A DNA stretch of 64,000 nucleotides from assembly GCF_003073045.1 (NCBI RefSeq), contig NC_037590.1, positions 43,626,296 to 43,690,295 on the forward strand, written 5' to 3'. Made by a program: the position numbers and the translations under genes. The DNA is from Pomacea canaliculata. Its lineage: Eukaryota > Mollusca > Gastropoda > Architaenioglossa > Ampullariidae. Below the pieces are notes generated by a model. It searched no databases, was not told the DNA's origin, and saw only the letters and a list, made by a program, of their open reading frames with translations. Below, in pieces: positions 60,638 to 64,000 of the stretch (the stretch's first letter is position 1; the number at the start of each line of letters is the position of its first letter).

Positions 60638-63600
60638 ATGATGGCATTTTCCTTCAAGATTCTCACCTTTGTCGGCTTTTTCTCAGGTATTAACACTGTG
60701 TGTGTGTGGTTGGTGGAGAGACACTTGTTGCCTTGACCGGTTTCTTTTCCGTGATACACTTACAGCTGCTGGCTTGGGGTAGGAACCCACCCAACACCCA
60801 AAACCTTCCCTGTCCTCTCACACTTGACTGAATGGTGTGTCTTACAAAATGTTTGCTTCTTTCTATTTTTTTTTTTTTTTTTTTTTGTACCATTATGTTT
60901 ACAGCTTTGTTTTGCTTCTTGTCACAGACACTCGAGTTAGACTACCCTAAATGTAGAATCCTGAACAGTTGAACGTTCTTTTACTTCGCAAAAAACAAAA
61001 ACGATTAACTTTTTTGCACGCCTGTCTATATTTAAGTATAGTAGCAAACAAATGGCAAAATACTTAATAAATTTCTGCGAGAATTGTTGAAATAAAGCTA
61101 ATTCTTAATATACATCGTGAAAGGTACTAATTACTAAGTATTAATCGTATATAAGATATAAATACACTTCCTCTCAAAAGTAATCGTAGAGATGTTCTAT
61201 TTAAAATGAGTATATTTGTCGTTTTCTCATAAAGCATGTTACGGGCACAGCTGGTCGACTGGAGCACCCTCCAATTTCACTATTTTCTATGCTTGTGTGG
61301 GCGACTCAGTCACCTTTCCCTGGGTGCTCACCCTCTCTAGTACTGAGAGAGTGATTGATATGGAATGGTACTTTGCACCGAACGGTAAGACTTACTTTTA
61401 TACTGGTAGTTCTGTGAGTAAATTTAAAATGCTGGAACTGACGGACATTTGCATGTAACTGGCTGAAGACTCAACTGTCCTAGTCTTTGAGCTTTTGACT
61501 GATTGTCAACGTGTTTGCATGAGCGGAATATAAAATAATGAAGAATATGCTATACTGTGTGTGCTTGTATGACCTTAGAATGCATCAGGGTAGTTTTTGT
61601 GTATAACACTTTCAACTATTAGAGAACAACACTCTGTAAGAAGCATAACTTTTGTTGTTCTTCTTCATTGTTATTATTATTGCTGCTTTAAGAAGGGAAT
61701 TGTAGAATCTCTAATACAAAAAAGTTTTCTCATTGCTGATACTTTCACGTTTTGAATACTTTGTTAATGTGACTAAATTTTAAAATGTAATAGAATCTAG
61801 ACATATGACGGATAGATGCTAGGTGGCTATCACTGAGATAAACAAGTAAAGTTTAGCTGTAATTAAAGGTGTTTACCCTGTAAGGGAGACAGGAAGTGGA
61901 ACACGTGAGCAAGTTAACTTTCTGACCAAATTTTACCTTCGATGACAAAAGAGATACCGCTTTCGAGGTAAACCTATGCTAGTGGGTAGGGGATTTCCCG
62001 TCGATAATAATGATAATGATAATGATAATTTGAGAGTTTTGATTTCTGAAGTAAAAAAATAAATGCACGTAGACATAAACAGTTTAACTCAACAGCTGAA
62101 CATTATGTTTGTATACATAATACAAATGCAACACACACATACACTACGTATACAACAAAAAAAAAGCAGCCACACACACACTCACAGAAAGGAAGTTATG
62201 AAAGAGAGAAAACTACCAGCTACTAAAAGTAGTTCCGGAAAAGATGGGCTTAAAGGCCAGACTTAAAAGCATCATAGCATTATGAGCGTCTTGCCCTGCT
62301 ATAGCAATATATATATATTATAATTTATTGCCATGTATTTTACATTGTTATAAATCTATTCTTTTTAATTTTTCATAATTTTTCCATAAATTAAATAAAA
62401 TAGGTATGTTTCCTTTATTTTTGCGAAGCAGTTTATGATCCTGAAACCATTGCAACGTACGTGGACGGTAGGTTTCTCGTGCCCCAGTCCACTCACCAAC
62501 GTTTGTACTTTGCGGAGAATGTCGGCCTCACCATCAGCAACCTAACGCACGAAGACTTTGGAACATACTCAGTTCGTGTTGACATCAGGAGCGGTTCATC
62601 TTTTGTATCTGAGGTGATATACGCAACTCTGCATCAGCCAGGTAATAAAGCTCTTAAGCACTGTATAAGTGAACATAATCGTTACTTGTGAACATATAAG
62701 CGTTGTTTGCTGTGTGTGGCGAGAACTTGATTCTTCGTAACTCTCTTTTCTTATTCCTAGATGATTATGCTGTTTTATACGCACTTTTTTCATTTTCTAA
62801 ACATAGTATCAAAGAGACGTTCAATGAAGTTATCAAAAATAAAAATACTGCATTAAAACAGTGATTTAATATTAAAAATAATAATAATAATGTGACCATC
62901 ACCACCAAGATAGATGGCACTCTGTGCACAGGCCAATAATGATGATAAAAGATAAAAGCCAGTAGACAGTGAGGTACGTATAGACATACTAAACAACATC
63001 AAGATGAGGTACATGATAACAGTCAGTGAGAAGTGAGGTACACACACAGACACAGTAAACAACATAAAGATGAGGTACAAGAGTACAAGGTAAAGTAATG
63101 GATGAAGGGATGTAGATACTATATACAGTGTAAGATGGAGTCGTTACATGGTGATTAACATGACAGACAGTATTGCCAGGGAGTTAATATAGTAACTCAG
63201 GGATAGCGCTTTGTGGACAGATGTGTTTTCACAGAGCCTGTGAATGTAACCTTGTAGTTTGAGTGGCGAATGTAATGTGGACGAGAGTTTACATCCAATT
63301 CTCTAAATATGACTTTGATTTTCTCCGTGATTCTAGTTCCTCCTACAACTGAAGACGAGCTGCTGCACGCGCGGATGTTGCCGAATGCCGCGTTCAGCTC
63401 AGGGGAGTGGCACGTGCAGCTCGCGTGCGGTAGATTTATCTCTGTGTTTTCTACGTTTTTCTCTGTGAATTGGAAGGTTAGTTACTATATACATGAAGTA
63501 ATTAGATACTAGTGTAATATGTTTTTATTCCTTTAGAAGTCATGAATTTAAGTCAGAAATTCTTTAATTAAACAATCTTAGAAAACGAAATAAATAAGTA

Positions 63601-64000
63601 ATTGTGCAGGCTTGTCAAACTCAAGAAACATTTCAGTCAAAAGAACTAATTTCAGACTAAGATGTCAAATTATCGAAGTCAAAATTTCCGGATACTGAAT
63701 AATCACAAAAATAGCAAACATGTGATTTATGTAGCTATTTCCAATGTTACTATATTCCCAATGCGCTTTACAAAACTAATAAAATATCAATACAAATTGC
63801 ACATAGTGCACATAGAAAGAAATACCTTATCAACCATAGTGAAAAGACAGAAAGGATGATCAATATAATGCCACAAGACAGTTGAAGTAACTCGGACACT
63901 CAAGAGAAGATATGAATGTCGTTATAAACTGTGAGGCAAATGACACGAGGCAGCTGTCCTGTGTAGACACTAAAGACAACAGCTGCAAATCTTTCAGGTG
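60638..64000 (+). CDS. Gene F: secreted Ig-Ig-SRCR protein, first four exons, runs off the window
   Basis: Exons seen: 60638-60686 (signal peptide MMAFSFKILTFVGFFS; the second ATG at 60641 would give the family's 46 bases), 61235-61384, 62429-62641 and 63337-63476. Ig1 has [19 protein letters not shown] and EDFGTYSV; the first half of Ig2 has LLHARMLPNAAFSSGEW, QLACGRF and VNWK. Intron phases match the family. Closest to gene E by exon 4 sequence and by 5' flank. The second half of Ig2, the linker and the SRCR domain must lie beyond 64000; I found no exon 5 in 63477-64000. The exon 3 acceptor could be 3 bases further on. Confidence 0.87.
62945..63145. repeat. Interspersed repeat shared with 12171-12272
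   Basis: In intron 3 of gene F. It has two or three internal units around GTGAGGTACGTATAGACA and ends with GTAGATACTATATACAGTGT, parallel to the copy in the protease region. Confidence 0.7.

Overview
This window is eukaryotic and almost certainly from an invertebrate animal; a mollusc, most likely a gastropod, fits best. The evidence is small phase-conserved exons in GT-AG introns of a few hundred bases to about 2 kb, AT-rich spacers full of microsatellites, tRNA-derived SINEs, and the two gene families present. The taxon is inferred from family content, not from a marker gene.

Left part (about 1.3-23.9 kb): four S1-family serine proteases, all on the + strand, all with seven exons and the same intron phases (1,0,2,1,0,1). 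Proteases 1-3 are close paralogues with a TATA box 52-55 bases before the ATG, a short propeptide containing a Cys-Gly-x-x-Asn-Pro-Pro element, and an unusual Tyr immediately before the mature N terminus. Protease 4 is more distant, has a normal Arg activation site, and is followed by a decayed second copy of its last exon. All four keep His/Asp/Ser and Asp189, which predicts trypsin-like cleavage. Proteases 2, 3 and 4 each carry single-base frame breaks in otherwise conserved exons.

Right part (about 25.1 kb to the end): six copies (A-F) of a secreted-protein gene. Each complete copy encodes a signal peptide, an atypical Ig-like domain, a canonical Ig-like domain, a short helical linker and a C-terminal group A SRCR domain, in seven exons (phases 1,1,1,0,1,2). 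A, B, C, E and F lie on the + strand; D lies on the - strand head-to-head with E; F runs off the window. The plan parallels gastropod FREP/CREP/GREP immune proteins (Ig domains plus a C-terminal lectin) with an SRCR domain as the recognition module. This is the best candidate for an undescribed system here. B and C are a recent segmental duplication whose Ig1 exons are nearly identical while the SRCR exons differ strongly in protein sequence. A, E and F share a promoter block with a GATA-type motif at a fixed distance from the ATG.

Mobile elements: a hAT-type MITE with 8-bp duplications, a pogo/Tigger-type MITE flanked by TA, two SINE families, a foldback or Mutator-like element in intron 1 of B, a solo LTR upstream of C, and a decayed THAP-domain gene or transposase between B and C. 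The remaining spacers hold nothing I can call.
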